The notes: generated from the sequence alone by a model not told the origin. 28,813 nucleotides of DNA from JBHPHI01 sp042569595 (GCA_042569595.1 JBHPHI010000012.1:1-28813); one strand, 5' to 3'. Numbered from the stretch's first letter, positions 8,509-15,935 are shown. Program-made: numbers and translations.

Positions 8509-8563
8509 GTCTACTACAACACAAACTACTTGAGTATTTATTGTTAGGTGCTATCATGTCTCC

Positions 8564-9208
8564 ATGACTATTATCCTAAGTCTTTTATTTTGGCTTCTTG
8601 CCATAACAATTGCCATCACAGTTCATGAGTTCGCCCATGCAATTGCCGCAGACAAACTAGGCGATCCTACCCCAAGAGTTATGGACAGAGTATCTCTAAA
8701 TCCCTTAAAACACTACGACCGCACTGGAACCACACTTCTTATCATTACCTCGGTCATGAGAGCCCTAGGGGCCCCGGTCATTCCTTTCGGTTGGGCAAAA
8801 CCAGTTCCTTTTGATCCCTACAATCTCAAAAACCCCAGACGAGATGCAGCTCTCATATCTATCGCAGGACCTCTTTCAAATTTACTTACAGCAGGACTTC
8901 TTTCTCTTATTTTAAGAATTCCTTCATGGAGTGTTGGGCTTGGAATCCTTCATCTTCTTATCATCCCTATTATTACCATCAACGTCGCATTGGCTTTGTT
9001 CAATCTTGTTCCGGTTCATCCCTTAGATGGAGGCAAAATCCTCGTAGGGATCCTTCCCAAAGATCTCGCAGCAGAAGCAGAATTCATACTCAGAAAATAC
9101 GGCACTCTTATCCTTCTTTTCATGATCTTCCCCATGAACGGAGTCTCTCCAGTTTTTTCTCTTATTAGTCCAGCCATAAACTTCTTCCTCAACATCTTTA
9201 TCCCATAA
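8564..9208 (+). CDS. Site-2 protease family (M50) metalloprotease
   Basis: An intramembrane zinc protease of 214 residues. HEFAH at 21-25 lies in the first membrane helix, and NLVPVHPLDGG (147-158) supplies the third metal ligand Asp156. About five hydrophobic helices are visible. There is no PDZ domain, so it is the short group typified by Bacillus SpoIVFB-like and many CPR proteins, not RseP. Its substrate cannot be inferred from the neighbours. TATCAT ends six bases before ATG, a leaderless arrangement. Confidence 0.93.
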   Translation: MTIILSLLFWLLAITIAITVHEFAHAIAADKLGDPTPRVMDRVSLNPLKHYDRTGTTLLIITSVMRALGAPVIPFGWAKPVPFDPYNLKNPRRDAALISIAGPLSNLLTAGLLSLILRIPSWSVGLGILHLLIIPIITINVALALFNLVPVHPLDGGKILVGILPKDLAAEAEFILRKYGTLILLFMIFPMNGVSPVFSLISPAINFFLNIFIP

Positions 9209-9248
9209 TCTTTCCAAACAGCTCTTCTTCTGATAAAATTCGACCACT

Positions 9249-9650
9249 ATGCCTTGGTGGGGAGAAAAGAAAAATAAACCATCACCTGTCCCAAAAAAAG
9301 AAGCTCCAGAGCCGGTTGTTCATAACCTACCCCTAAACATCAAACTAGATGACGATTTTGCAACTCATTTTGAAGCTAAGCCTGACACAGTACTGGAAAT
9401 AATGGCCATAAAGCCTCAGGGAACCCCAAGATCATTCGGCTCAGGACAACAACAATCAATGGAATTTCCTCAAGGAACAGACATTGACAACCAAGGATCA
9501 ATCACAGTGATCACCCTACCATCAAGAGTTCAAATAATTCATAACAACAGTGGAGCTGGATTTCTAGAAACTACTTTCTATATGCCAGAAGATGAAAATC
9601 TTATAGATACTAGAGAAAAACCATCATTCAGGGGGTTAGAGATCGATTAA
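9249..9650 (+). CDS. Hypothetical protein, 133 aa
   Basis: An unrecognised soluble protein. A Pro/Lys-rich start (MPWWGEKKNKPSPVPKKEAP) leads into an apparently beta-rich region with several short hydrophobic strands (SITVITLPSRVQIIHN). TAAAAT ends nine bases before ATG and there is no Shine-Dalgarno. It is close behind the M50 protease gene but has its own promoter box. Confidence 0.6.
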   Translation: MPWWGEKKNKPSPVPKKEAPEPVVHNLPLNIKLDDDFATHFEAKPDTVLEIMAIKPQGTPRSFGSGQQQSMEFPQGTDIDNQGSITVITLPSRVQIIHNNSGAGFLETTFYMPEDENLIDTREKPSFRGLEID

Positions 9651-9696
9651 TCTTCTAAACAAAATCCTAAAAATCCCACCACATTAAACTTTTTAC

Positions 9697-9726
9697 TTGC
9701 TTGCTACATTCCAAATAACATATAAT
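9697..9726 (+). promoter_or_regulatory. Promoter of the small zinc-protein gene
   Basis: TTGCTT, 18 bases, TATAAT; implies an RNA start near 9733 and an unusually long 5' leader of about 117 bases. Confidence 0.65.
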
Positions 9727-9752
9727 TCCAAAAATTGAACCTTAAAATCCAT

Positions 9753-9798
9753 GCCCAAAAGCAAGCAAATTTGCTATAAAGTTTATTTTCTTTTGGGC
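9753..9798 (+). promoter_or_regulatory. Leader hairpin containing a 12-bp palindrome
   Basis: GCCCAAAAG (9753-9761) pairs perfectly with CTTTTGGGC (9790-9798). The loop contains the perfect palindrome AGCAAATTTGCT (9764-9775). It lies in the leader of the downstream zinc-protein gene, so it may be an RNA switch or a repressor site. Confidence 0.45.
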
Positions 9799-9849
9799 GG
9801 CAAAAAACGAGTGTCCCTTAACATCTCAAAACCCCACAAGGAGGGAAAA

Positions 9850-10071
9850 ATGGCTGAATGCTCAAGATATAAATGGCATTTACCAAACCCAAAACGCAAA
9901 ACGTGCGACACTCCATTAAACTTTTCCTGTAGAAAAGGGCACATCATCAGGCCAGATAAAGCGGCCTTAAATGATTACATGTGCCCTGACTGCGGACTAT
10001 CACTCGCCCCTGGCGAAATATGTGGAGCCACAGTTATATTCTCAAAAGAAAAAATGAAAAAACCCAAATAA
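9850..10071 (+). CDS. Small Cys-rich, probably zinc-binding protein
   Basis: A 73-residue basic protein with cysteines at 4, 19, 27, 45, 48 and 58 and a His at 31; CPDC at 45-48 is a typical zinc knuckle. I do not know the family. The frame opens at 9751, but I place the start at 9850 because AAGGAGGG sits five bases before that ATG, the best Shine-Dalgarno in this part of the window, and the upstream part is occupied by a structured leader. Confidence 0.6.
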   Translation: MAECSRYKWHLPNPKRKTCDTPLNFSCRKGHIIRPDKAALNDYMCPDCGLSLAPGEICGATVIFSKEKMKKPK

Positions 10072-10091
10072 CCAAATCGCTACTTGCCGCC

Positions 10092-10135
10092 TGGGCGGAA
10101 TTCAATCTTTATCCATAACCACCGAATTCCGCCCA
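10092..10135. repeat. Perfect 12-bp inverted repeat with 20-base spacer
   Basis: TGGGCGGAATTC (10092-10103) and its exact complement at 10124-10135. No T-run on either side, so it is not an ordinary terminator. It lies between the zinc-protein gene and the promoter of the GT-B gene. Confidence 0.7.
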
Positions 10136-10182
10136 AATCAACACCCCTTGATACAACTTACAAAATAAGAAATACTATTGTC

Positions 10183-11529
10183 ATGGAACCTGCTCATTCC
10201 CACCCCAAACCTCCTCGTCACCTAGATTTAAAAAAGGCTCTTCGCTACGAACAGCACCGCATGGAAGAAGTGGATGCTCCCATTGTTACTGTCTCAGGAA
10301 CTTTCAAAAAAGAACTAGCAAAATACTTCCAAACCGTTCCTTCTCTTGAGGGAGATGTACTTTATTCCCGTGCCCACTACTCCATGGCAGAGGCCGTCCG
10401 CCAACAAGCCTTGCTTCAAAACATTTCTTCGTACTTAGTCGATCCCATGAACTACGTAGGTCAAGAAGGATGGAAAAAAGTTACCTTCACTCAAACTGTC
10501 GGTCGCCTCATGGCTCGATACAAAATCTTAAGATGGATCAAAGACCAAATAGACACAGTTGCCAGAAGTAAGCTCCCCATCACCGAAGCCATCACTACCC
10601 CACTCCTATATCTTGCCCACTACGTCAAAAAACCAATCATCTCCATGCACTATGAAGCTGGAAACATCCTAGCTGAAAATAGATTCAACATCCTCCAATA
10701 CGTAACTGACCCCCACATAAGACCCCAGTACCTAGATCCACTTCCAGACATCAATACTCCCGAAGAACTTCATTTTAAGGGTAGTGTCACCTTTGCAGTC
10801 TTTGATCAAGACACTAAAGAAGAACTTTTCGAAGTTGCTAAAGAACTAGGGAAAAAAGTTGATGAAGATCAGGTCGAAGTCGTGGGTCCTCCAGTAGATC
10901 CAAGAATCATCAAAATCGGAAAAAAGAAAAAAACTATTAAAAAAGGAGAGCCTATCAATATAGCTATCACCACCGGAGGTGTTGGGACCAACTACAAAGA
11001 AATCGAGCACCTTCTTCATCGACTATATCCACTACTCAAACCACCTGCAAAAATAAAGCTCTTCCTCTACACAGCCGTCCATAAAGATTTTAGGAATATG
11101 TTTGAAGACTTTGCCGAAAAGCACTCTATTCGTATTGGCAACATAGACGACGAATCAGCTCGTATTCGCATACTTCACGAAGATTCCATCATTGATGCCA
11201 ACGAAAATCTCATCAAACACATGTTCCCTTGGGCTCACGGTGTTATCACCAAACCCTCTGGAGATATGGCCTACGATGCCGTTGCAGCAGGGTGTTTCAC
11301 GCTCTTCCTCCAACCACTGGGACCATGGGAAGAAAACATTCAAAAAATATTCACCAGGAAAAAAATAGGCTTTGACTACAACGTTAATACCGCCTACTCA
11401 CATTTCCGCTCACTCCACTCGCATGGGAAACTTTCACACGCGCTTACAGAAGCTCACAATCTACCATCCCTCTATAAATCAGGCGTAAAAAACCTTCTCA
11501 AACTTCATCAAAAGATGACAAAAGTCTAA
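10183..11529 (+). CDS. GT-B fold glycosyltransferase (MurG/diacylglycerol glucosyltransferase-like)
   Basis: A 448-residue soluble protein. The C-terminal half has a nucleotide-sugar-binding Rossmann domain: AITTGGVGTN near 261-270 and GVITKPSGDMAYDAVAAG near 353-370, the position where GT28 enzymes carry their donor-binding TKPGG-type loop. The N-terminal half would hold the acceptor domain. The sugar is unknown; GalU in this window makes UDP-glucose. The frame opens at 10084, but TACTAT four bases before the ATG at 10183 indicates a leaderless start there. The stop overlaps the next gene's stop by four bases (CTAA). Confidence 0.65.
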   Translation: MEPAHSHPKPPRHLDLKKALRYEQHRMEEVDAPIVTVSGTFKKELAKYFQTVPSLEGDVLYSRAHYSMAEAVRQQALLQNISSYLVDPMNYVGQEGWKKVTFTQTVGRLMARYKILRWIKDQIDTVARSKLPITEAITTPLLYLAHYVKKPIISMHYEAGNILAENRFNILQYVTDPHIRPQYLDPLPDINTPEELHFKGSVTFAVFDQDTKEELFEVAKELGKKVDEDQVEVVGPPVDPRIIKIGKKKKTIKKGEPINIAITTGGVGTNYKEIEHLLHRLYPLLKPPAKIKLFLYTAVHKDFRNMFEDFAEKHSIRIGNIDDESARIRILHEDSIIDANENLIKHMFPWAHGVITKPSGDMAYDAVAAGCFTLFLQPLGPWEENIQKIFTRKKIGFDYNVNTAYSHFRSLHSHGKLSHALTEAHNLPSLYKSGVKNLLKLHQKMTKV

Positions 11530-11834
11530 TCTATTTCGTCAATTCCTCTTTCTGTATTCCAAGTATTCACCCACTCTGGATTATGCTGTGTTGAATTCGT
11601 AATTCTTTTTACGTCATCCCCGTCTATATTGGTTTCACACTGAACACAAGTTGAGACTCCAGTACATGGATTGTTTGCTCCACACATAGGACACTCTCTT
11701 TCATCTGCATTTAGTGTGGGAACGCTGTCCATATGAACACCTTGATCTCTCCACCAATTCGCCAGATCCTTTCCACTCAGTCCTGGTGGCGGCGAACTAT
11801 CATTTCCGCTATCTCCTGGGGGTCCTTCACTCAT
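11526..11834 (-). CDS. Small zinc-ribbon protein, 102 aa
   Basis: Has a Pro/Ser/Gly-rich start, then a compact cysteine cluster: C48-x2-C51, C57, C63-x2-C66, suggesting a bound zinc. Function unknown. TAAAAT ends seven bases before the chosen ATG at 11834; the in-frame ATG at 11843 would overlap the predicted RNA start. The 3' end overlaps the GT-B gene by four bases. Confidence 0.6.
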   Translation of the reverse strand: MSEGPPGDSGNDSSPPPGLSGKDLANWWRDQGVHMDSVPTLNADERECPMCGANNPCTGVSTCVQCETNIDGDDVKRITNSTQHNPEWVNTWNTERGIDEID

Positions 11835-11906
11835 AAATAACATTTTACAATTATTTTCTATTTCAAAACAATTCTAACAAACAAATGTCTCTATAGCCCC
11901 AGTTTG

Positions 11907-11935
11907 TTGAAACTATAATTTCATTCGTGTATAAA
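11907..11935 (+). promoter_or_regulatory. Strong promoter with long leader
   Basis: TTGAAA, 17 bases, TATAAA. The RNA would start near 11942, leaving a leader of about 150 bases before the gene at 12096. The leader contains a small hairpin (TTCAC 11969-11973 with GTGAA 11981-11985) shortly followed by five Ts, which could attenuate transcription. Confidence 0.65.
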
Positions 11936-12095
11936 TCAACTACCTTTTCTGTCCTAATACAAAAAGCGTTCACGATAGCTGTGAAAGTATTTTTGTAAAG
12001 TAGTACCTTACCAACAAAATCAGATGCATTTCAAAAACACGTCCTTATAGACATTACAAAAAACCTTACAACCCCCACCAAAAAGGAAGGCAGTT

Positions 12096-12422
12096 ATGAG
12101 TAGTAATAACTACACAAAATCAGATATATTTACCCCAGTCAACCTAGACGGATTTGACATTGCAGAAGCAGCCGGATACCCCTCAGCTCTGTCATACGTT
12201 GCAACCTTAAACGTCGATGGTAAAGAAGTTTCAATTCAGGTGAAACCACATGAACTCAGAGAAGCCATGGGGCTTCAAGGTCGCTTCGCTGGAGCAGAAG
12301 TTACTAATCTTCTCCAAGAAGTAGAAACTCTTGATGAAGCTTCTGCACAAAAACCAACAGCAATATCATCACTAGATGCTTTCAAATCAGACTTTCAACA
12401 CCTATGCACTGATACACGATAA
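12096..12422 (+). CDS. Hypothetical protein, 108 aa
   Basis: Unrecognised soluble, mildly acidic protein; the middle (LNVDGKEVSIQVKPHELREAM) looks like a beta-hairpin followed by a helix. AAGGAAGG before ATG is a good Shine-Dalgarno. It is a single-gene unit between a strong promoter and a strong terminator, which suggests considerable expression. Confidence 0.65.
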   Translation: MSSNNYTKSDIFTPVNLDGFDIAEAAGYPSALSYVATLNVDGKEVSIQVKPHELREAMGLQGRFAGAEVTNLLQEVETLDEASAQKPTAISSLDAFKSDFQHLCTDTR

Positions 12423-12463
12423 CCGCCCCAAAATGCACCTGAAAAGGAAGAAAAGGTAGTGGC

Positions 12464-12512
12464 GCTGCAAGGCGTAAAAAAACAACTAAAAAAGTTTTTT
12501 TACGCCTTCAGC
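12464..12512. terminator. Strong bidirectional terminator
   Basis: A perfect 15-bp inverted repeat (12469-12483 with 12494-12508) extended by GCTG (12464-12467) pairing with CAGC (12509-12512) past one bulged C. Each arm contains seven As or Ts. It separates two convergent genes and can serve both. Confidence 0.75.
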
Positions 12513-12543
12513 AATACATATAAAAAATGATTTATTTATAAGT

Positions 12544-13404
12544 TTATTCCGTGTACTTCAAATTCAACTGAGGAATGTTTCCTGTGCCCTCAGAGTCATC
12601 TGCAGACTCAAAGTAAAGAAAGTCTCCAGACACTCCTCCGCCCTGATTTTCTACAGCCATATGTAGTCTGTATTGTGACCTGCTTCTACCAGCTTCCAGA
12701 TCAGCTTTAACCTGATCCAAAACACTTATCTCTTTCCACCCCACAGAGTCATCTTCTGTCATAGTTGCAAAATTGCTCGACAAAGAAGAAATACCGTAAT
12801 CACTATTTTCAAAACTATCCCCGTAATCCAAATGATCTACTTTTATCCTTACTCCGGCCCCCATTGGATCTCCCACCACCTTTGCCAGATAGATGGCTAG
12901 TTTTGCTTCAGTTACTTGGGATCCATCCGGGATGTCCGACAAATCAAAACTCACAAACCCTCTTTCTATCACAAAAGTGTTTCTTCCCACTCTTGCATCA
13001 ACACTATCATTTCCTCCGCCATTACTTGCCTGAAAACCATCAAGAGAGGCTGTGCTTGTTAGCCCCTTTGACATAATCACAGGCTCTGGTGTTGGTGTAG
13101 GTTCAGGGGTCGGAGTTGGAGTAGGCACAGATGTGGGTTCAGGCGAGGGGGTTATCTCAGCATCTTCTTCCTCCTCAGGTTCTAAGATAGGTGAAGGACT
13201 AACAGAAGACGTTGGACTAGGACTAGGCTCAACACTATTATTTCTTACTCCAAGCCAATAAGAACCCATCATTATCCCAACAAACACCAATCCCAGCAGA
13301 ACAAAAAATACAACTTTTGCACTCGTCGGCAATCGTTCCCACCAGCTTTTTTCCAAAGAAGAATTGTTGTTTGAAGAAGTTTTTTTAGCTTCCGAATCAC
13401 TCAT
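12544..13404 (-). CDS. Membrane-anchored surface protein with a DNRLRE-type domain
   Basis: 286 residues. A short cytoplasmic N-terminus precedes one membrane helix (about 29-51), then a Pro/Thr/Ser/Glu-rich extracellular stalk (about 57-108), then a beta-sandwich-like domain. The segments FVSFDLSDIPDGSQVTEAKL and FLYFESADDSEG, with an Asn/Pro-Leu-rich end, resemble DNRLRE/disaggregatase-repeat carbohydrate-associated domains; that assignment is from pattern memory. GGAGG lies before the ATG, and a near-consensus promoter is at 13432-13459. Likely a displayed adhesion or glycan-binding protein. Confidence 0.75.
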   Translation of the reverse strand: MSDSEAKKTSSNNNSSLEKSWWERLPTSAKVVFFVLLGLVFVGIMMGSYWLGVRNNSVEPSPSPTSSVSPSPILEPEEEEDAEITPSPEPTSVPTPTPTPEPTPTPEPVIMSKGLTSTASLDGFQASNGGGNDSVDARVGRNTFVIERGFVSFDLSDIPDGSQVTEAKLAIYLAKVVGDPMGAGVRIKVDHLDYGDSFENSDYGISSLSSNFATMTEDDSVGWKEISVLDQVKADLEAGRSRSQYRLHMAVENQGGGVSGDFLYFESADDSEGTGNIPQLNLKYTE

Positions 13405-13431
13405 ATCGATCCTCCACTATTGTTTGCCCAA

Positions 13432-13459
13432 ATCATAGCAAATTTAGAAGAGGTGTCAA
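13432..13459 (-). promoter_or_regulatory. Near-consensus promoter
   Basis: Minus-strand TTGACA, 16 bases, TATGAT, driving the DNRLRE-type surface-protein gene. Confidence 0.8.
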
Positions 13460-13480
13460 CAAAATCATTGATGAATAAAT

Positions 13481-13720
13481 CTAATCCTCGGTTTTGTCAT
13501 TATTCTCTTCGTTCATATCAGGCAACTCTTCAATCATATTAAATATCTTTTCTTGAACACCTTGTGTAACAGTGTGTTGGCCTTTCTTTTTTGGAATCTC
13601 ATCATCAGCGTCTGCATTTGCAATTGCACCCAAAGTCTCCAAAGCCGTCTCTACATCAGGAGGCAGGTTCCTCTTTAGTGGTTTCTTTTTTTTTGGCTCT
13701 CTTTCCGATTTTTCACTCAT
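13481..13720 (-). CDS. Hypothetical protein, 79 aa, encoded right behind tRNA-Trp
   Basis: A charged protein with a Lys-rich start (EKSEREPKKKKPLKRN) and an acidic end (EENNDKTED); I do not recognise it. The frame is open to 13876, but the part upstream of 13720 is the tRNA-Trp gene, so ATG 13720 is the start. Only five bases separate the tRNA 3' end from this ATG, so the coding message would be freed by tRNA 3' processing, or translated from the joint transcript. Confidence 0.6.
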   Translation of the reverse strand: MSEKSEREPKKKKPLKRNLPPDVETALETLGAIANADADDEIPKKKGQHTVTQGVQEKIFNMIEELPDMNEENNDKTED

Positions 13721-13725
13721 ATCTG

Positions 13726-13796
13726 CAGGGGCGGAGGGACTTGAACCCCCAGTCCGGGTTTTGGAGACCCGTGGTTTACCATTAACCGACGCCCCT
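13726..13796 (-). tRNA. tRNA-Trp (CCA anticodon)
   Basis: Cloverleaf readable on the minus strand: acceptor AGGGGCG/CGCCCCT, anticodon arm CGGGT-CTCCAAA-ACCCG with anticodon CCA, and T-loop TTCAAGT. The 3' CCA is not encoded. A promoter lies just upstream, and the 79-aa gene follows five bases after the 3' end. Confidence 0.95.
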
Positions 13797-13812
13797 ATAA
13801 ACGTACTGTAAT

Positions 13813-13841
13813 ATTCTACCCCACTTAGAATGAGGCTCCAA
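13813..13841 (-). promoter_or_regulatory. Promoter of tRNA-Trp
   Basis: Minus-strand TTGGAG, 17 bases, TAGAAT, ending about 16 bases before the mature tRNA 5' end. Confidence 0.7.
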
Positions 13842-13876
13842 GAAATATAAATTACGATGCTACAATAGCAACACAT

Positions 13877-14797
13877 ATGGAAATAAATCCCTCACAAAGT
13901 CCGCCAAAAACAGATAAGTTAGAGCTTCCTCATCCTCTAGATTTTACTGGAACAAGAACTGACTTATTTGCAGATAAAATAAATTTGCTCCAAACCACCT
14001 CCAAAGAAAATGGAATTCCAGTTCCAACTTCTTTAGAAGATAATAACTTTTTTTGGCTACTCATAGCTCAAAGTCATTCAGATATTACACGCATTATTCG
14101 AAGACAAATGAGTGGTTCCAAAGACAGCAACATATCTCAAGATGACTTAAATAATTTATCTTTGGAGTTATCAATTGCTCAAGCTACTCAAAGCTATGAG
14201 CTCATAGAAAAGGCTGGGGTTGACCCTTTAACAGGAGCATTCAACAGGAGGTCAACAATTGATCAGATTAATAATCTTCAAGCTAGAATGTCTAAAGAGG
14301 GAGGATTGGGGGAAGGAAGAAAAGGGGTTGTTGTGCCATATTTGTTTTTTTGGGATATAGATCATTTTCATGATGTAAATGAATTAACAAACCACGTTAT
14401 TGGAGATAAAATACTTAGAAAACAAGTTGAAAATGCAAAAAAATTCTCAAGAAGCACAGTTGATAGGGTTGGTCGATATGGAGGAGATGAGCTTACCCTT
14501 ACAATTGTTACTTCTGTGACTAAAGAAGAAGTTGATCAGAGGGCAGAGGCCACTAGGCAGCTTATTCAAGGAAAAAGCTCTGTTATGCATGAAGGAAAGA
14601 TAATTCAACCAACTATTAGCTTGGCAGTTGTTCCAATTAACCAAGATGATCACCATGAAGAAATTTTTGCTCGAGCCTCAAAGCTTCTATTGCAGGCAAA
14701 AAAATTGGGAAGAAACTGTACTGTTAATCAGGACGGGTTGGAGATAAACCTTCGAGCAGAAAACTCCCACATCGTTTCAAGAGAGTTAAGTAGTTAA
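13877..14797 (+). CDS. GGDEF-domain protein, degenerate GGDEL signature
   Basis: 306 residues. The N-terminal ~110 are helical with no known sensor domain. The GGDEF domain begins at VDPLTGAFNRR (115-125). WDIDHFHDVN (159-168) holds the metal-binding Asp residues. The signature reads RYGGDEL (200-206), Leu replacing Phe. The I-site Arg is missing (STVD in place of RxxD at 193-196). It may make cyclic di-GMP without product inhibition, make another dinucleotide, or only bind GTP. It has no membrane helix. TACAAT ends ten bases before ATG, a leaderless pattern, divergent from tRNA-Trp. Confidence 0.85.
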   Translation: MEINPSQSPPKTDKLELPHPLDFTGTRTDLFADKINLLQTTSKENGIPVPTSLEDNNFFWLLIAQSHSDITRIIRRQMSGSKDSNISQDDLNNLSLELSIAQATQSYELIEKAGVDPLTGAFNRRSTIDQINNLQARMSKEGGLGEGRKGVVVPYLFFWDIDHFHDVNELTNHVIGDKILRKQVENAKKFSRSTVDRVGRYGGDELTLTIVTSVTKEEVDQRAEATRQLIQGKSSVMHEGKIIQPTISLAVVPINQDDHHEEIFARASKLLLQAKKLGRNCTVNQDGLEINLRAENSHIVSRELSS

Positions 14798-14813
14798 GTG
14801 TGTGTTTTTTAAA

Positions 14814-14993
14814 CTACTTTAACTTTGAAGTTTCTTTGTGTTCTGTATGTTTTTTACAAACATTACAGTATTTACTTAGACTAAGCTTCTCTTCGGTATT
14901 CACTTTGTTTCTGGTTGTCAGATAATTAAAGTTTTTACAAACAGAACACTTAAGTCCAAAGTTTTGTCTGGGTCCTTTTTTCTTTTTTGCCAC
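14814..14993 (-). CDS. rpmG: 50S ribosomal protein L33
   Basis: 59 residues translated from a GTG start at 14993: MAKKKKGPRQNFGLKC, then two zinc pairs CSVC (16-19) and CNVC (43-46), with NYLTTRNKVN between, as in the Cys-containing form of L33. AAAGGA lies six bases before GTG. It lies 55 bases downstream of tRNA-Thr(TGT) on the same strand, probably in one transcript. Confidence 0.93.
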   Translation of the reverse strand: MAKKKKGPRQNFGLKCSVCKNFNYLTTRNKVNTEEKLSLSKYCNVCKKHTEHKETSKLK

Positions 14994-15048
14994 GATTTCC
15001 TTTCAATTAACTTGAGTAGTCTATCAGACTGTCCTTATTTACTCAACT

Positions 15049-15125
15049 TGGAGCCATCTCTGAGATTCGAACTCAGGACCTATCGCTTACAAAGCGATCG
15101 CTCTAACCAACTGAGCTAAGATGGC
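15049..15125 (-). tRNA. tRNA-Thr (TGT anticodon)
   Basis: Full cloverleaf on the minus strand: acceptor GCCATCT/AGATGGC, anticodon arm ATCGC-TTTGTAA-GCGAT with anticodon TGT, T-loop TTCGAAT, and an encoded CCA end. Precedes rpmG. Confidence 0.97.
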
Positions 15126-15188
15126 ATTCTCGAGTTTACATTTTAACAAACAAATCCTTCTTTTTATACGACAAGAGCTCCGTAGTTA

Positions 15189-15226
15189 CAAAAAAGAAAA
15201 AAATTAATTCACTATAAAAAGTGAAT
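15189..15226 (-). terminator. Terminator of the zinc-finger operon
   Basis: Minus-strand ATTCACT, loop TTTTAT, AGTGAAT, then a long T-rich run. It closes the three-gene operon before tRNA-Thr. Confidence 0.65.
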
Positions 15227-15270
15227 CGATTTTCGTCTCTTTATACGAAGCTCTGGGTAAGCAAGATGGT

Positions 15271-15501
15271 TCACTTACAGTCGTGATCACTCATGTGAGT
15301 CTGGCAGTAAACGCCGGAACATTTTGGACAAACTTCTCCATCCTGCTCGCACCAACATGTCACATCTCTCACGTCAATCACACGACCTCGATGCGGCACG
15401 GGCCATATTGTCTTGGCACCAGAAGGAACAGAAACCGCTACGCATACGACAAGCATGCAGGTCAGGCAATCTCCATAAGGATTCCGGCAATTATTCGCCA
15501 T
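15271..15501 (-). CDS. Small Cys/His zinc-finger protein C (76 aa)
   Basis: Third gene of a tight minus-strand operon. A Cys-containing hydrophobic stretch near the start (CLTCMLVVCVAVSV) is followed by a C-terminal cluster, CWCEQDGEVCPKCSG then YCQTHMSDHDC, with the Cys-x2-Cys-x4-Cys-x2-His-x3-His spacing of B-box/AN1-like zinc fingers. ATG 15501 is chosen for the AGGAGG five bases upstream; the frame is open further. It overlaps the previous gene by 11 bases, so translation is probably coupled. No function can be assigned. Confidence 0.65.
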   Translation of the reverse strand: MANNCRNPYGDCLTCMLVVCVAVSVPSGAKTIWPVPHRGRVIDVRDVTCWCEQDGEVCPKCSGVYCQTHMSDHDCK

Positions 15502-15670
15502 CTTCCTCCTTCTCCTTATCTTCATCCCAATCAACCACCCCAACAATCTGGGTTTTGGTTTCAATAATTGTTTGCCTATCTTTCGATGCAAACGTCTCTG
15601 TCACTGTTACAGATATTACTGTGTGACCAGGGCACTCGTCAGAAGACTTTCCACAAATTTCGCAGTCCAT
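15491..15670 (-). CDS. Small Cys/His zinc-finger protein B (59 aa)
   Basis: Second gene of the operon. The N-terminus MDCEICG mirrors protein A (MKCEICH); the cluster is C3-x2-C6-x6-C13-x2-H16. The rest is beta-prone (TVISVTVTETF, TIIETKTQIVGVVDW) and ends in a strongly acidic tail (DEDKEKEEDGE). CGGAGG precedes ATG 15670, which lies one base after the stop of gene A. A and B look like diverged copies of one design: zinc knuckle, beta-rich part, acidic tail. Confidence 0.65.
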   Translation of the reverse strand: MDCEICGKSSDECPGHTVISVTVTETFASKDRQTIIETKTQIVGVVDWDEDKEKEEDGE

Positions 15671-15671
15671 T

Positions 15672-15935
15672 CTATTCTTCCTCCGAGTCTTCATCAACCT
15701 TCCCTCGCAACACAAGCTCAATGCTGATGCCTCCCGCTCCGATTCCAATTTCAACGAATCCATCAACATCTTGCAGTTTTTCTAGTAAATCGGGAGGAAT
15801 TACATCCTCTGCCTTGATGGCCGGACCTACGAGAACCACCCCAACGTGACCTGCAGAACAACCTGCACATATCTGCTTTTGACAACCGGGGCATGTGGTT
15901 ACTGCATCTTCTTCATGACAAATCTCACATTTCAT
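15672..15935 (-). CDS. Small B-box-like zinc-finger protein A (87 aa)
   Basis: First gene of the operon. Zinc ligands: C3, C6, C15, C18, C23, C26 and H30, i.e. Cys-x2-Cys-x8-Cys-x2-Cys-x4-Cys-x2-Cys-x3-His, close to B-box/RING-type double zinc sites. A hydrophobic beta-rich part (HVGVVLVGPAI, FVEIGIGAGGISIELVL) follows, then an acidic tail (DEDSEEE). ATG 15935 is chosen for AGGAG eight bases upstream; the frame is open to 16019 but through a palindrome. B-box folds are mainly eukaryotic, so this may be convergent or a different treble-clef-like fold. Confidence 0.65.
   Translation of the reverse strand: MKCEICHEEDAVTTCPGCQKQICAGCSAGHVGVVLVGPAIKAEDVIPPDLLEKLQDVDGFVEIGIGAGGISIELVLRGKVDEDSEEE

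Noticed and set aside
9751..9849. Longer N-terminus of the small zinc protein
   Set aside because: The stretch is a structured leader with a promoter in front, and the only good ribosome binding site is at 9850.
13052..13261. Gly/Val repeat frame on the plus strand
   Set aside because: It is the antisense of the Pro/Thr stalk of the DNRLRE-type surface-protein gene; low-complexity codons keep both strands open.
13721..13876. Longer N-terminus of the 79-aa protein
   Set aside because: It would be translated through the whole tRNA-Trp gene.
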